NCBI RefSeq assembly: GCF_900411375.1
Contig: NZ_LS422984.1
Span: 653,350 to 717,349 of the forward strand
Direction of reading: 5' to 3'
Source: Lentilactobacillus raoultii
GTDB lineage: Bacteria > Bacillota > Bacilli > Lactobacillales > Lactobacillaceae
DNA length: 64,000 nucleotides
The notes beneath the pieces are model-generated. The model was not told the DNA's origin, did no database searches, and was given only the letters and a program-made list of their open reading frames with translations. Shown here piece after piece: positions 52,053-64,000 of the stretch. Each line of letters begins with the position of its first letter. Within the stretch, counting starts at the first letter, position 1. The translations under genes and the position numbers were made by a program.

Positions 52053-54794
52053 ATGATTCATTTATCAAAACGAGAAAGCGTAATTTGGGCTAAAATGAGA
52101 TCGGAAGGTGGAATGGGAGAGCATCTTTGGTTGCCTTTAATTACTCATTTGTTTGACACTCAGAGCACCATCAATTGGCTCTTTAACCATTGGCTGAGTC
52201 AAGAACAACAGGAGATACTGTCGCAAGGCTTATCAAACGCAGCAACTGAAAAGTTGGTGAAATTTGTTGGTTTCACCCACGACATAGGCAAGGCGACTCC
52301 TGCTTTTCAAACTAAGCCGTCATACAATGGTGATAAATCACTGGATGATGAGATGGGCGAACGTTTAATTAGAGGCGGATTTGCCGAATTAGATCGTAAA
52401 AAGTTGTCTTCTCCTTCAAAGTCTCCACACGCACTAGCAGGTGAAGCGATTCTTGACTATTTTGAAGTGCCCACGTCAATTAGCGCGATAATTGGTGGTC
52501 ATCATGGGAAACCGACCAGCTCTTCGCCTCGGCGCCAAATTAAAGTTTTTACCAGCAATTACTGGCAGAGCGACAATGACCAAGTTTTACAACAACACTG
52601 GCGCGACGTTCAGAAGGGATTCTTTAATTATGGCTTATCGTCTTCTGGTTATCAGGCGGTTGATGAGCTTCCTAATATTAATCAACCTCAAGCTGTGATT
52701 TTAGAGGGACTACTAATAATGGCCGATTGGCTGGCATCTAGCGAGCACACTGAGAATGACCTACCCCTTTTTCCACTAATTGACATGTCCAAATCATGGG
52801 ATGACATCAACATGACCGGCCGGTTTCAGCAAGCCATCCAAAATTGGTACTTGGATGGTGAATGGGTCCCCCAAAAGGTAACGACTTCTGAGGATCCTTA
52901 CCAGGCACGTTGGGGATTTAAAGCCCGGCCGGTTCAATCTGCGATGACGGAGGCCATTGGGAAAGCGGTTGATCCAGGGATGGTCATTATTGAAGCGCCG
53001 ATGGGATTAGGAAAAACGGAGATTGCATTGATTGCGGCCGAGCAGCTTGCCTATATTAAGGGCGAAGATGGTCTATTTATGGGGTTGCCGACTCAAGCGA
53101 CGACGAATGCGATGTTTGGCCGAGTTAGTGACTGGCTGAAACTTCTGGCAAAGTCTCAAGGAGAAAATTTCCCTATAAAACTGATGCACGGTAAAGCACA
53201 GTTTAATGAAAATTACAGCAAATTACCAAATGCTTCAAATATCGACAATGCTGGCGCGGTTGTTGTGAATTCTTGGTTTTCTGGGAAAAAGTCAATTTTA
53301 ACTAAGTTCACAGTGGGGACAATCGATCATTTATTACTGATGGGTTTGAAGCAGAAGCATCTTTTTCTAAGACATCTGGGTTTTAGCGGTAAGGTTGTCG
53401 TCATTGATGAAGCGCACGCTTATGATTTTTATATGAATCAGTATTTGTACAAGGCAATCAACTGGTTGGGAGCTTATCACGTACCAATCGTCATTTTGTC
53501 AGCTACACTGCCAAAAGAAAAACGGAATGCACTTTTAAAAGCGTATTTGAAGGGAAAGTATGGCAAAAAGTTTAAGCAATCTTTTGAAGCTCCCGAGGGT
53601 TGGCAAGACACCCAAGCCTACCCACTTCTCAGTCTTTTAGACGGCAACCACTTAAAACAGGTAACAAAGTTTCCCGGCCAAAGCGACCAGTTACCAGTTA
53701 AATTAACTGTTCAGCGAGTTAATGCGGCTGATGAAGATTTAATCCAGGCAGTATTGAAAAAGATTAGTCACGGCGGTATTGCGGGAGTGATAGTGAATAC
53801 TGTTAAGCGGGCTCAAGAACTCGCTAAGCTAGTTCCTCAAGATACAAAATTAATGATTCTTCACGCCTCGTTCTTGGCGCCGGCAAGGGAAAAGCAGGAA
53901 GAGCAACTTCAAAAAGCAATTGGCAAACATGGCAATCGACCTTCAAAAATGATTGTGATTGGGACTCAAGTCTTGGAACAATCATTGGATATTGATTTCG
54001 ATGTACTTTATACCGATATTGCACCCATTGATTTGATTTTACAAAGGGCCGGGCGACTGCATCGTCACCGTCTAAATCGGCCTCAAGCTTTGAAGATGCC
54101 ACAGGTTTTTGTGATGGGAATTAATGGCTTTGGTGATTATGGAGATGCTAATGAGGCCATTTATTCCAAGTATTTATTAATGAAAACCGACCATTATTTA
54201 CCGGAAACCATTACCTTACCGGATGATATCTCCACACTAGTTCAAGCAGTTTATGATTCGGCGACAGATTCTGAAGTACCCGATATTGATCAAGCTAAAT
54301 TAACATTTAAGACGGATTTTGAAAGAGAAAAACAAAAAGCAAGAGCTTTCCAAATCAAGCTGCCTAGTGATCGTCCCAACGCCACTATTCACGGCTGGCT
54401 GGATCGTGATCAGGCAGATGTTGATAAAGACGAGCAAAAGGCCAATGCGGCTGTTCGGGATATTAAAGAAACTTTGGAAGTCATTTTGACAAAACATACG
54501 GCTGAAGGGGACTTTTTACTGGATGGTCGCAAGCTTTCCGATGTTCAGCCACAAGAAATTGCTCAACAGACCATTCGAATCCCGGCAGCAGTCACACCAC
54601 AAATTGATTTGGCAATTGATCGCTTGGAAACTTTGACCAATCTATATTACCGGGATTGGCAGGATAGTAGATGGCTGAAGGGTGCTTTAGCACTACCATT
54701 GAATCAAGATCTATCAATTGATTTCTGTGGTTGGCATCTTAGCTACTCATTGGCGTTGGGGCTTAGCTACACTAAGGAGGACGAGCATGGATAA
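52053..54794 (+). CDS. cas3: Cas3 nuclease-helicase, type I-E
   Basis: 913 residues. The HD nuclease has H24 (GEHLW), H76-D77 (FTHDIGK), H126 and H150-H151 (GGHHGK) as metal ligands. The SF2 helicase has Walker A APMGLGKTE near residue 315, DEAH at 452-455, the SATLP motif and QRAGRLHRH. It is recruited by Cascade to degrade target DNA. All key residues seen are present. First gene of the cas operon; its end overlaps cas8e by 8 bases. Confidence 0.97.
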   Translation: MIHLSKRESVIWAKMRSEGGMGEHLWLPLITHLFDTQSTINWLFNHWLSQEQQEILSQGLSNAATEKLVKFVGFTHDIGKATPAFQTKPSYNGDKSLDDEMGERLIRGGFAELDRKKLSSPSKSPHALAGEAILDYFEVPTSISAIIGGHHGKPTSSSPRRQIKVFTSNYWQSDNDQVLQQHWRDVQKGFFNYGLSSSGYQAVDELPNINQPQAVILEGLLIMADWLASSEHTENDLPLFPLIDMSKSWDDINMTGRFQQAIQNWYLDGEWVPQKVTTSEDPYQARWGFKARPVQSAMTEAIGKAVDPGMVIIEAPMGLGKTEIALIAAEQLAYIKGEDGLFMGLPTQATTNAMFGRVSDWLKLLAKSQGENFPIKLMHGKAQFNENYSKLPNASNIDNAGAVVVNSWFSGKKSILTKFTVGTIDHLLLMGLKQKHLFLRHLGFSGKVVVIDEAHAYDFYMNQYLYKAINWLGAYHVPIVILSATLPKEKRNALLKAYLKGKYGKKFKQSFEAPEGWQDTQAYPLLSLLDGNHLKQVTKFPGQSDQLPVKLTVQRVNAADEDLIQAVLKKISHGGIAGVIVNTVKRAQELAKLVPQDTKLMILHASFLAPAREKQEEQLQKAIGKHGNRPSKMIVIGTQVLEQSLDIDFDVLYTDIAPIDLILQRAGRLHRHRLNRPQALKMPQVFVMGINGFGDYGDANEAIYSKYLLMKTDHYLPETITLPDDISTLVQAVYDSATDSEVPDIDQAKLTFKTDFEREKQKARAFQIKLPSDRPNATIHGWLDRDQADVDKDEQKANAAVRDIKETLEVILTKHTAEGDFLLDGRKLSDVQPQEIAQQTIRIPAAVTPQIDLAIDRLETLTNLYYRDWQDSRWLKGALALPLNQDLSIDFCGWHLSYSLALGLSYTKEDEHG

Positions 54795-56493
54795 TCGAAG
54801 TTTTAATTTGGTGACGGAGCCGTGGATTAAAGTGATTGACAAGAAGACAGATCAGGAAAGAAAGGTGTCGCTAACTGAGCTATTTCGCAACGCTCAAAAT
54901 TACCGACAACTGGCTGGCGAGATGCGCTCGCAAGATTTGGCGATTCTACGGTTTCTACTTGCAATTCTGACAACCATTTACTCCCGATTTGACGCTGAAG
55001 GAACGCCTTATGATTGGCTCAAGGTTGATCGCGAGCTAATGCAGGCAACCGGTTTTAGTGATCAAGACGAGGAGGATGAGGAAGAAGACAGCGAAAATCA
55101 GCAAGTGCTGCTTGATACTTGGGAGCAGCTGTTTAAAGCCGGCCGATTTTCAGAAATTGTTCTCAAATACCTGCAGAAGTACGCTTCCAGGTTTGATTTA
55201 TTTGGAGAGACACCCTTTTACCAAGTAACTGAGAATGAGTATAATGCTTTGGTTCCCAAAAAGAAACAGATCAGTGGTGCAAAAGGCCCCGGTTCGGTAG
55301 CTATTAAGCAAATTGATCGTCAGGTTTCGGAGAGTGCTCATACACCAGCAATTTTTACCCCTAAATCAGGCCAGTTTAAAAACCGAGTTGCCTTGGACGA
55401 ATTAGCACGTTGGCTCATTACTTACCAAAATTTTACCGGCGTAACAGACAAGACCAAGATTACTACGAAAGATAAATTTTCAGCCTCGCGAGGATGGCTT
55501 TATAGTCTGAATCCGGTATATGCGGATGGTGATGATCTCTTTCAAACGTTGATGCTAAACCTGATTTTGATTAATCCTAGTCGGCCAGACGGTCTTCAAA
55601 AGCCAGTTTGGGAATATAACGATATTCAAGACTATGTTTTTGAACGAAGAAAACAATTGCCGCCCGACAATTTGGCAGCCCTGTATACAACTTGGTCAAG
55701 AATTCTCCATGTTGACTGGACGGATGGTCACCCAACGATTTTTAGTGCCTGTATACCAATGTTTGATAGTGAAAGTACCTTCGTTGAACCGATGACAACT
55801 TGGAGAAGGGATAAAAAAAATAACGGGTACAAACCGGCTGTTAAAAGTTTGCGATCTCTTGGAATCGCTATGTGGCGCAACTTTGGTCAGTATGTAAATC
55901 CTAATCAATCGGATGATATCCATGATCCGGGAATTGTGTTGTGGCTGCAGCGACTCAAAGATGAAGGCCGGATTCCGTATGACTCATTATTAACCTTAGC
56001 GTCAGCGGTTCTTATTAGCGACGGAAATGCAACCTCTCAATCGCCGGTTGCTGAAGTCTACGATGATATGCATATTAATGCCAATGTGTTGTTTGACGAG
56101 AATAAAGCGTTTTATTGGCCGGAACGGATTGAAGAAGTAATTGAGACTACCCAACGAATTGGTGATGATTATTGGCGATTTGCAGCCAACATTGCCCGAA
56201 TTCGGAATTTAGATGGCCACTCATTCGCCAATCGATTAAGTGCCAAATTCTATGAGCAGTTAAATGACCCGTTTAAAGAGTGGTTGGCTGGGTTAACTAA
56301 TCAGGATGAGAGGGATCAAAAAATCAACTTGTGGAAAAAACAGCTTAGGACATATGTCTTAGTAGCCACTGAAAATGTGGTCCAATCCAGCTCACCTCGA
56401 GATATGAGTGGTATTCCTGGCGATAACGGACTTATGACTATTTTCACCGTAACTAATCAACTTAGATACCAAGTTGCAAAAGATCTTGGATAA
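54787..56493 (+). CDS. casA: Cas8e (Cse1/CasA), Cascade large subunit
   Basis: 568 residues. The N-terminal FNLVTEPWIKVID is the signature opening of Cse1; the protein recognises the PAM and recruits Cas3. There is an acidic insertion around residues 95-105 (DQDEEDEEED). AAGGAGG lies just before the ATG at 54787. Copy number in Cascade is one. Confidence 0.96.
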   Translation: MDNRSFNLVTEPWIKVIDKKTDQERKVSLTELFRNAQNYRQLAGEMRSQDLAILRFLLAILTTIYSRFDAEGTPYDWLKVDRELMQATGFSDQDEEDEEEDSENQQVLLDTWEQLFKAGRFSEIVLKYLQKYASRFDLFGETPFYQVTENEYNALVPKKKQISGAKGPGSVAIKQIDRQVSESAHTPAIFTPKSGQFKNRVALDELARWLITYQNFTGVTDKTKITTKDKFSASRGWLYSLNPVYADGDDLFQTLMLNLILINPSRPDGLQKPVWEYNDIQDYVFERRKQLPPDNLAALYTTWSRILHVDWTDGHPTIFSACIPMFDSESTFVEPMTTWRRDKKNNGYKPAVKSLRSLGIAMWRNFGQYVNPNQSDDIHDPGIVLWLQRLKDEGRIPYDSLLTLASAVLISDGNATSQSPVAEVYDDMHINANVLFDENKAFYWPERIEEVIETTQRIGDDYWRFAANIARIRNLDGHSFANRLSAKFYEQLNDPFKEWLAGLTNQDERDQKINLWKKQLRTYVLVATENVVQSSSPRDMSGIPGDNGLMTIFTVTNQLRYQVAKDLG

Positions 56494-56515
56494 GAGAAAG
56501 TGTGGATGAGAACTA

Positions 56516-57112
56516 ATGAAGGATAAAATCGTAACCAGTAACGATGTCGGAGCCGTTACTAATAAGATTATTCGGACGATTTATATGGATAAGGCTATTC
56601 TGGCAAGCCTTAGAGGAGCGGTATCAATTACCAGTCTAAGAGCCCAAACGGTCTGGCCGGTTTTAATTGCAAACCTGGACGAGGGAATGCTTAGTCGTAG
56701 TGGGAAACCAACTTATGCGGAGAGGGCAATTTACGCGGCAATTCGGCTTTATGCCATTTCTCAGCAGGGACCGCATACTTTGACATCACCCGAAGATAAC
56801 AAATCAAAGAGTAAATCATTTTTCGACGCTTTAGCGAATTTGCGGCAGAATGAATTGATCAGAGTTGCTTTAGATCGACGAGTCCAAATGCTTTTGAAAA
56901 CGACTAATATCAACGGCGTTATTAACTCGCTGGTTCATCTGCTCGAGATCCTAAAGGCTAATAAGATGGCACCTAAGATTGACTATCCTTTGATGGCTAA
57001 AGATCTTTATAAATTTCAGTTTGGGTATGAGCAATCGAACCAGGTTCGCCTACGCTGGGGGCAGCAGTATTTTCGATCATTTGATAAAATAACTAAATCT
57101 GAAGGGAAGTAA
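56516..57112 (+). CDS. casB: Cse2 (CasB/Cas11), Cascade small subunit
   Basis: 198 residues, all-helical and basic, with LASLRGAVSITSLRAQTVWPVL near residue 30 and RRVQMLLKTTN. Two copies line the inner side of Cascade and hold the displaced strand. It begins 22 bases after cas8e and ends 5 bases before cas7. Confidence 0.93.
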   Translation: MKDKIVTSNDVGAVTNKIIRTIYMDKAILASLRGAVSITSLRAQTVWPVLIANLDEGMLSRSGKPTYAERAIYAAIRLYAISQQGPHTLTSPEDNKSKSKSFFDALANLRQNELIRVALDRRVQMLLKTTNINGVINSLVHLLEILKANKMAPKIDYPLMAKDLYKFQFGYEQSNQVRLRWGQQYFRSFDKITKSEGK

Positions 57113-57117
57113 ACATA

Positions 57118-58206
57118 ATGACTGAACAAAACTTATATCTTGACTTAAACGTATTGCAAACCGTTCCTTCTTCAAACATCAACCGGGATGATACCGGTTC
57201 ACCCAAGTCGGCACTTTATGGTGGGGTTAGTCGGGCCAGGGTATCTTCTCAAAGTTGGAAGCGGGCAATGCGGACATTTTTTAAAGAGGCTAGTTCAGCA
57301 GTATCGACTGGCATTCGAACCAAAGAAGCTGCTCAGCTATTAGCTGACAAGTTGATGACACTGGATTCGAAATTGGATAAGGATGGCGCTCTGGATAAAG
57401 CTGCCCAGATTTTTAAGTCTGTTGGTATTAAAATTGATAAGAAAACAAGTGAGACTGGCGCACTTTTACTCGTCAGTCCGGGTCAAATTGACAAGTTGGC
57501 GCAATATGCCTTTGAAAATGATGAAATTGATAAGAGTGAAGTAAAAAAAGCGTTGAAAACGGATGATTCATTAGATTTGGCACTGTTTGGCCGAATGGTG
57601 GCTGATAATCCTGAGTTGAATGTTGAGGCAACAGCTCAAGTTGCCCATGCCATTTCGACCCATGAAGTTGTTCCCGAATTTGATTATTTTACTGCATTGG
57701 ACGATCTTCAGCCTAAGGATAATGCTGGTGCCGCTATGTTGGGAACAGTTGAATTTAATTCGTCAACGCTGTACCGTTATGCTAACTTGAATGTACGTGA
57801 GTTGGCTAAAGATCTTGGTAGTCAAGATGCTATTACTGGTGTTGAAGCCTTTATTAAAGCGTTTCTACTCTCTATGCCAACTGGAAAGCAAAACACATTT
57901 GCCAATAAGACATTGCCAAACTACGTGATGATAACATTGCGTTCTGATACACCGGTCAATCTCGTTTCGGCCTTTGAAGACCCAGTCACTTCAAGAAATG
58001 GCTACGTCAAAGAGTCTGTTCATCAACTTGAAGAAGCGTTCAAGTCAACGCTTAAGTTGGTTAATCAGCCAGAATTAACCGTTGTTTTGACTGATGCTAA
58101 GTATCAATCAGAGTTAGACGAGCAAGTAGATAATTTAACGGACTTGCTTAATAAGGTCAAAGAAGAACTGACCGAGGTGGTACAGGATGACAACGCTAAT
58201 AATTAG
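57118..58206 (+). CDS. casC: Cas7e (Cse4/CasC), Cascade backbone
   Basis: 362 residues. LYLDLNVLQTVPSSNINRDDTGSPKSALYGGVSRARVSSQSWKRAMR shows the usual start in two parts: the VPSSNINRDD turn and the SRARVSSQSWKR RNA-contact loop. Six copies coat the crRNA spacer. The end overlaps cas5 by 20 bases. Confidence 0.96.
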   Translation: MTEQNLYLDLNVLQTVPSSNINRDDTGSPKSALYGGVSRARVSSQSWKRAMRTFFKEASSAVSTGIRTKEAAQLLADKLMTLDSKLDKDGALDKAAQIFKSVGIKIDKKTSETGALLLVSPGQIDKLAQYAFENDEIDKSEVKKALKTDDSLDLALFGRMVADNPELNVEATAQVAHAISTHEVVPEFDYFTALDDLQPKDNAGAAMLGTVEFNSSTLYRYANLNVRELAKDLGSQDAITGVEAFIKAFLLSMPTGKQNTFANKTLPNYVMITLRSDTPVNLVSAFEDPVTSRNGYVKESVHQLEEAFKSTLKLVNQPELTVVLTDAKYQSELDEQVDNLTDLLNKVKEELTEVVQDDNANN

Positions 58207-58894
58207 ATTAACTGCGCCACTTCAGTCTTATGGAGATGAAGCGACATTTGCAAGGCGGACAACGGGTGACTACCCTTCTAAAAGCGCAGTGATTGGAATG
58301 GTAGCTGCTGCGTTGGGATACCATCGCGACGATCCTCAAATTTTAAAGCTCAACCAGCTTCATTTTGCAGTGAGAGTTGATCAACCAGGGACTATTCTGA
58401 CTGATTATCAAACCGTGGAGTGGAGAAGGAATACTAGGAAGGTGACCTATCGGGATTATCTACAGGATGCTGTATTTGTGGTGGCCTTGGGTAGTGATGA
58501 TAGGCAAGTGGTTGAAAGAATCAAAAATGCACTGAAACACCCACGGTTTCAGCTCTTCCTGGGTCGCCGTTCAAATGTCCCGGCGGGTGCTTTAGACCTT
58601 ACCGTGGTTGATTCTGACCCGGTTTCAGCTTTAGAAAGCTTGAAGTGGCAGGCATCTAAATGGTATCAAAAGCGGAAGAGAAAACTTGCTGACGTGGCAG
58701 TTGAAATCATTGCAGATGCTCATCTATTACCGGAAAGCCGAAGTACCATGGTTCGAGATCGAGTGGTCTCCTTTGATCAGCGGCATCGTCAGCACGGTTA
58801 TCGGCCAATTGCCGTTAAACGAGTTCGATTAAAAAATCCAAGTTTTCAGGGAAATGAAATGGCCACAAACCACGACATCATGAAGTTTCTCTAG
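58187..58894 (+). CDS. casD: Cas5e (CasD)
   Basis: 235 residues. LIIRLTAPLQSYGDEATFARRTTGDYPSKSAVIGM, here seen as APLQSYGDEA and DYPSKSAVIGMVAAALG, is the family opening. It caps the 5' handle of the crRNA. The ATG lies inside the end of cas7, so translation is coupled. Confidence 0.95.
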   Translation: MTTLIIRLTAPLQSYGDEATFARRTTGDYPSKSAVIGMVAAALGYHRDDPQILKLNQLHFAVRVDQPGTILTDYQTVEWRRNTRKVTYRDYLQDAVFVVALGSDDRQVVERIKNALKHPRFQLFLGRRSNVPAGALDLTVVDSDPVSALESLKWQASKWYQKRKRKLADVAVEIIADAHLLPESRSTMVRDRVVSFDQRHRQHGYRPIAVKRVRLKNPSFQGNEMATNHDIMKFL

Positions 58895-58906
58895 AAAGGA
58901 GTCCAG

Positions 58907-61426
<2,520 letters not shown>

Positions 61427-61455
61427 GAATGGCGGTATGACAGGGATCTTTTAGT

Positions 61456-63196
61456 GTATTCCCCACGTATGTAGGGGTGATCCTGACACGTCTATGTATC
61501 ACCATATGATACGTGAGTATTCCCCACGTATGTAGGGGTGATCCTTCTTGAATCTTTCGGTTGTGACGAATGTAATAGTATTCCCCACGTATGTAGGGGT
61601 GATCCTGAAATGTTGTTTTCGTCATGGTAGGGATCAACAGTATTCCCCACGTATGTAGGGGTGATCCTAAGGCAATGGCAAAAATTGGCGGCCGGTTGGC
61701 GTATTCCCCACGTATGTAGGGGTGATCCTCAACAATTACAAGCTAAGGAACAAGAAATTCAAGTATTCCCCACGTATGTAGGGGTGATCCTCAAACTGCC
61801 TGCGCCTATCAAGTCTGCGATTGGGTATTCCCCACGTATGTAGGGGTGATCCTATGACAAATTAATATTATTCAATCGAGTAATTGTATTCCCCACGTAT
61901 GTAGGGGTGATCCCACGGTATGAATCTAGTTGCTACAACTCAGATGGTATTCCCCACGTATGTAGGGGTGATCCCCTGTTTGTTGAGTTCCTTGTAGTTT
62001 AGATGTGGGTATTCCCCACGTATGTAGGGGTGATCCCTGTTAAATATGACCACCAATAGTCAGCTCTTCGTATTCCCCACGTATGTAGGGGTGATCCCAT
62101 TCTCCGCATCAAATCGCCATCAAAGGTCATGTATTCCCCACGTATGTAGGGGTGATCCCACGCAACGGAAAAGAACAAATACCAAGCAAAAGTATTCCCC
62201 ACGTATGTAGGGGTGATCCTGATAACGGGGAAGTCAGTTGATTGGCTAATCAGTATTCCCCACGTATGTAGGGGTGATCCCCGCTTTTCTCTTGCCTAGT
62301 TGTGGTGAACGTAGTATTCCCCACGTATGTAGGGGTGATCCTTGATTATATGATATTACGACTTCGCTAAGCCAGTATTCCCCACGTATGTAGGGGTGAT
62401 CCTGTCCAAACGGCTAAAAAGTTGGCGGCCAGTGTGTATTCCCCACGTATGTAGGGGTGATCCCAATGCTGCACTTATGTGCAAAGACATCGTAGTGTAT
62501 TCCCCACGTATGTAGGGGTGATCCTTTGCTCTTAAAGGCGAGGGCTCAGATAGTAGTGTATTCCCCACGTATGTAGGGGTGATCCTACTCATTCTTAAGC
62601 CCCCTTTACCGAACTGGCGTATTCCCCACGTATGTAGGGGTGATCCTAATGGTTACCGGTTGCCCGGCGAACTCGGGTAGTATTCCCCACGTATGTAGGG
62701 GTGATCCTCAGTTAATCAGCGTTGGGGTTGGTTATTTAAAGTATTCCCCACGTATGTAGGGGTGATCCTGTTCCAGACCCTTCTGATGGCGGAGCACAAG
62801 CGTATTCCCCACGTATGTAGGGGTGATCCTGGTTACTAATTTCCCATCAGTTTTTGAAAATAGTATTCCCCACGTATGTAGGGGTGATCCTTTTTTGCAA
62901 GAGTCGCCGCCAAGTTATCGATGGGTATTCCCCACGTATGTAGGGGTGATCCCGATTAACCCGTTTAGCAACTTGATTAATCGTCGTATTCCCCACGTAT
63001 GTAGGGGTGATCCCGGGTAATGCCAATTTTATCAGCATCCCGTCAAGTATTCCCCACGTATGTAGGGGTGATCCTTGTTGTGGCAAAGAACTTAAGTAAG
63101 CTTTTGTGTATTCCCCACGTATGTAGGGGTGATCCCCGGATGTAAATTTTACTTCGTGGACCTTTAAAGTATTTCCCACGGACGTGGGCACAATCT
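61456..63196 (+). CRISPR. CRISPR array 2, type I-E
   Basis: Twenty-eight identical 28-base repeats (61456 to 63135) beginning GTATTCCCCACG and ending GGGGTGATCC, plus one degenerate terminal repeat (63169-63196; GTATTTCCCACGGACGTGGG). There are 28 spacers: 23 of 33 bases and 5 of 34 bases (those after 61605, 61728, 61790, 61974 and 62890). The leader is on the left and starts inside or right after cas2. The repeat differs from array 1 at one base (G for A). Confidence 0.97.
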
Positions 63197-63202
63197 ACCA
63201 AA

Positions 63203-63247
63203 AAATAAGCCAAGAGTTGTCCTAAACAGACATCCCTTGGCTTATTT
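63203..63247. terminator. Bidirectional terminator
   Basis: AAATAAGCCAAG is mirrored by CTTGGCTTATTT, closing the array and the convergent dehydratase gene. Confidence 0.8.
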
Positions 63248-63261
63248 CATACATAAAATTC

Positions 63262-64000
63262 TCACTCAATTCTTGTCTGAACTGCCTCATCCATCGCACT
63301 TTCGCTCAACTCTTGACCGATCCCAGGTCGATCGGGAACTTGAAAATAGCCATTAACTGGCTGATCGTCATATTTAGCACTTGACCGAACTTGAGATTTC
63401 AAGCTAATTTCATGATGCTCATGAATAAGTGCATTGGGAATAACGGCTTCCAGTTGCAGGGCAACTGCCGTGACAATCGGACTACCACAAACATGAAATT
63501 GAACGTCAATGTCATTTGTATCGGCCATATCGCAGATCTTTTTGGCTTCAGTAATACCGCCGCAAATTCCGATATCCGGCTGGACCACGCTGAGTGCCCG
63601 ATCCTTGATAAAAGGCTCAAACCGAAATCGGGTGGAGATCCGTTCACCGCTAGCAAGGGGCTCACCAGTGGCGTCTTTAATGGCTGTCATGGTATCAGGA
63701 TTCATTGGTGCGCATGGTTCTTCAACGTAATAAAAGTTCAACTCATGATATTTTTTAATAAACTGACTGGCTGAATTAGCAGTTAACTTTGCGTGACATT
63801 CTAAGATCAACTCTCGATCAGGTCCAATCGTCTGGCGAATCGCTCTTAAACGATCCGCATACTTCTCCATGGCTTGACTAGTCAGCAAACCATGCTTAAC
63901 CTGTCTCAATTGATGATTGTTAATTACCATAAACGGATCCACTTTCACTGCCGAATAGCCTTGGTTAACTGCTCTTTCAGCTGCTTTGGCATAATCTTTT
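63262..64000 (-). CDS. Enolase-superfamily sugar-acid dehydratase (partial)
   Basis: C-terminal part of about 245 residues; the frame is open to the window edge, so the N-terminus is missing. Motifs of the mandelate-racemase/muconate-lactonizing branch: GYSAVKVDPF, ILECHAKLT, YYVEEPCAP, ASGERISTRF with the Glu ligand, QPDIGICGGITEAKKI and FHVCGSPI with the catalytic His. This set fits D-galactonate/D-mannonate dehydratase-like proteins, which take water from sugar acids. Exact substrate unknown. Confidence 0.85.
   Translation of the reverse strand, partial: KDYAKAAERAVNQGYSAVKVDPFMVINNHQLRQVKHGLLTSQAMEKYADRLRAIRQTIGPDRELILECHAKLTANSASQFIKKYHELNFYYVEEPCAPMNPDTMTAIKDATGEPLASGERISTRFRFEPFIKDRALSVVQPDIGICGGITEAKKICDMADTNDIDVQFHVCGSPIVTAVALQLEAVIPNALIHEHHEISLKSQVRSSAKYDDQPVNGYFQVPDRPGIGQELSESAMDEAVQTRIE

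Overview
The window reads as a chromosomal segment of a heterofermentative Lactobacillaceae species. Lentilactobacillus or Levilactobacillus-like is my guess, from protein style, TTG starts with strong AGGAGG sites, T-box and TPP leaders, and a type I-E CRISPR repeat of the kind seen in lactobacilli. I could run no database search, so species and family names rest on motif recognition.

Layout. 1-2.4 kb: the end of a secreted protein, another secreted protein and an Rgg-type regulator. 2.4-7.3 kb: a xyloside module (GH43 xylosidase, GPH-family transporter, AraC regulator, cre site). 7.4-8.9 kb: an acetoin/diacetyl-reductase-like SDR and a complete type I toxin-antitoxin locus with a consensus antisense promoter. 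9.1-12.3 kb: an ADP-ribosylglycohydrolase / NCS1 permease / PfkB kinase operon, likely for salvage of a nucleoside-like compound. 12.5-14.3 kb: a TnpB remnant, then a TPP riboswitch driving a TenA homologue that lacks the usual cysteine. 14.4-24.7 kb: mixed housekeeping and small genes, including a broken Ser-rich surface protein, an orphan antitoxin, alcohol dehydrogenase, UppP, a DUF2325 protein, an esterase, a second SDR, and a two-gene unit with an ADP-ribosyltransferase-like member. 24.9-29.2 kb: a methionine T-box followed by metQNI and an M20 peptidase. 29.3-33.4 kb: a solute-binding protein, a secreted protein, YefM with a broken YoeB, two tandem 22-23-residue hydrophobic peptides and an NAD(P)-binding protein. 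33.5-38.4 kb: a six-gene ABC/GntR operon of the YtrA kind. 38.4-40.1 kb: a Fic protein flanked by two matching three-half-site operators, and an orphan RelB. 40.3-42.2 kb: a second methionine T-box and an OppA-like lipoprotein. 42.2-44 kb: a luciferase-like oxidoreductase pair.

44.2-63.2 kb is a defence and accessory region. It holds several unknown AT-rich genes and a predicted modification-dependent nuclease (EVE-like domain plus DUF3883 PDDEXK). It then holds CRISPR array 1, an IS1380-type element with a nonsense mutation, and a complete type I-E operon (cas3-cas8e-cse2-cas7-cas5-cas6e-cas1-cas2/DnaQ), followed directly by CRISPR array 2. The window ends in a partial enolase-superfamily dehydratase.

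Most unusual observations: the duplicated operator architecture around fic; the repeat-variant record in CRISPR array 1 and the strict C/T first base of all 44 examined spacers; the type I toxin locus; the tandem mini-peptides; and a long-hairpin intergenic repeat present in three copies.
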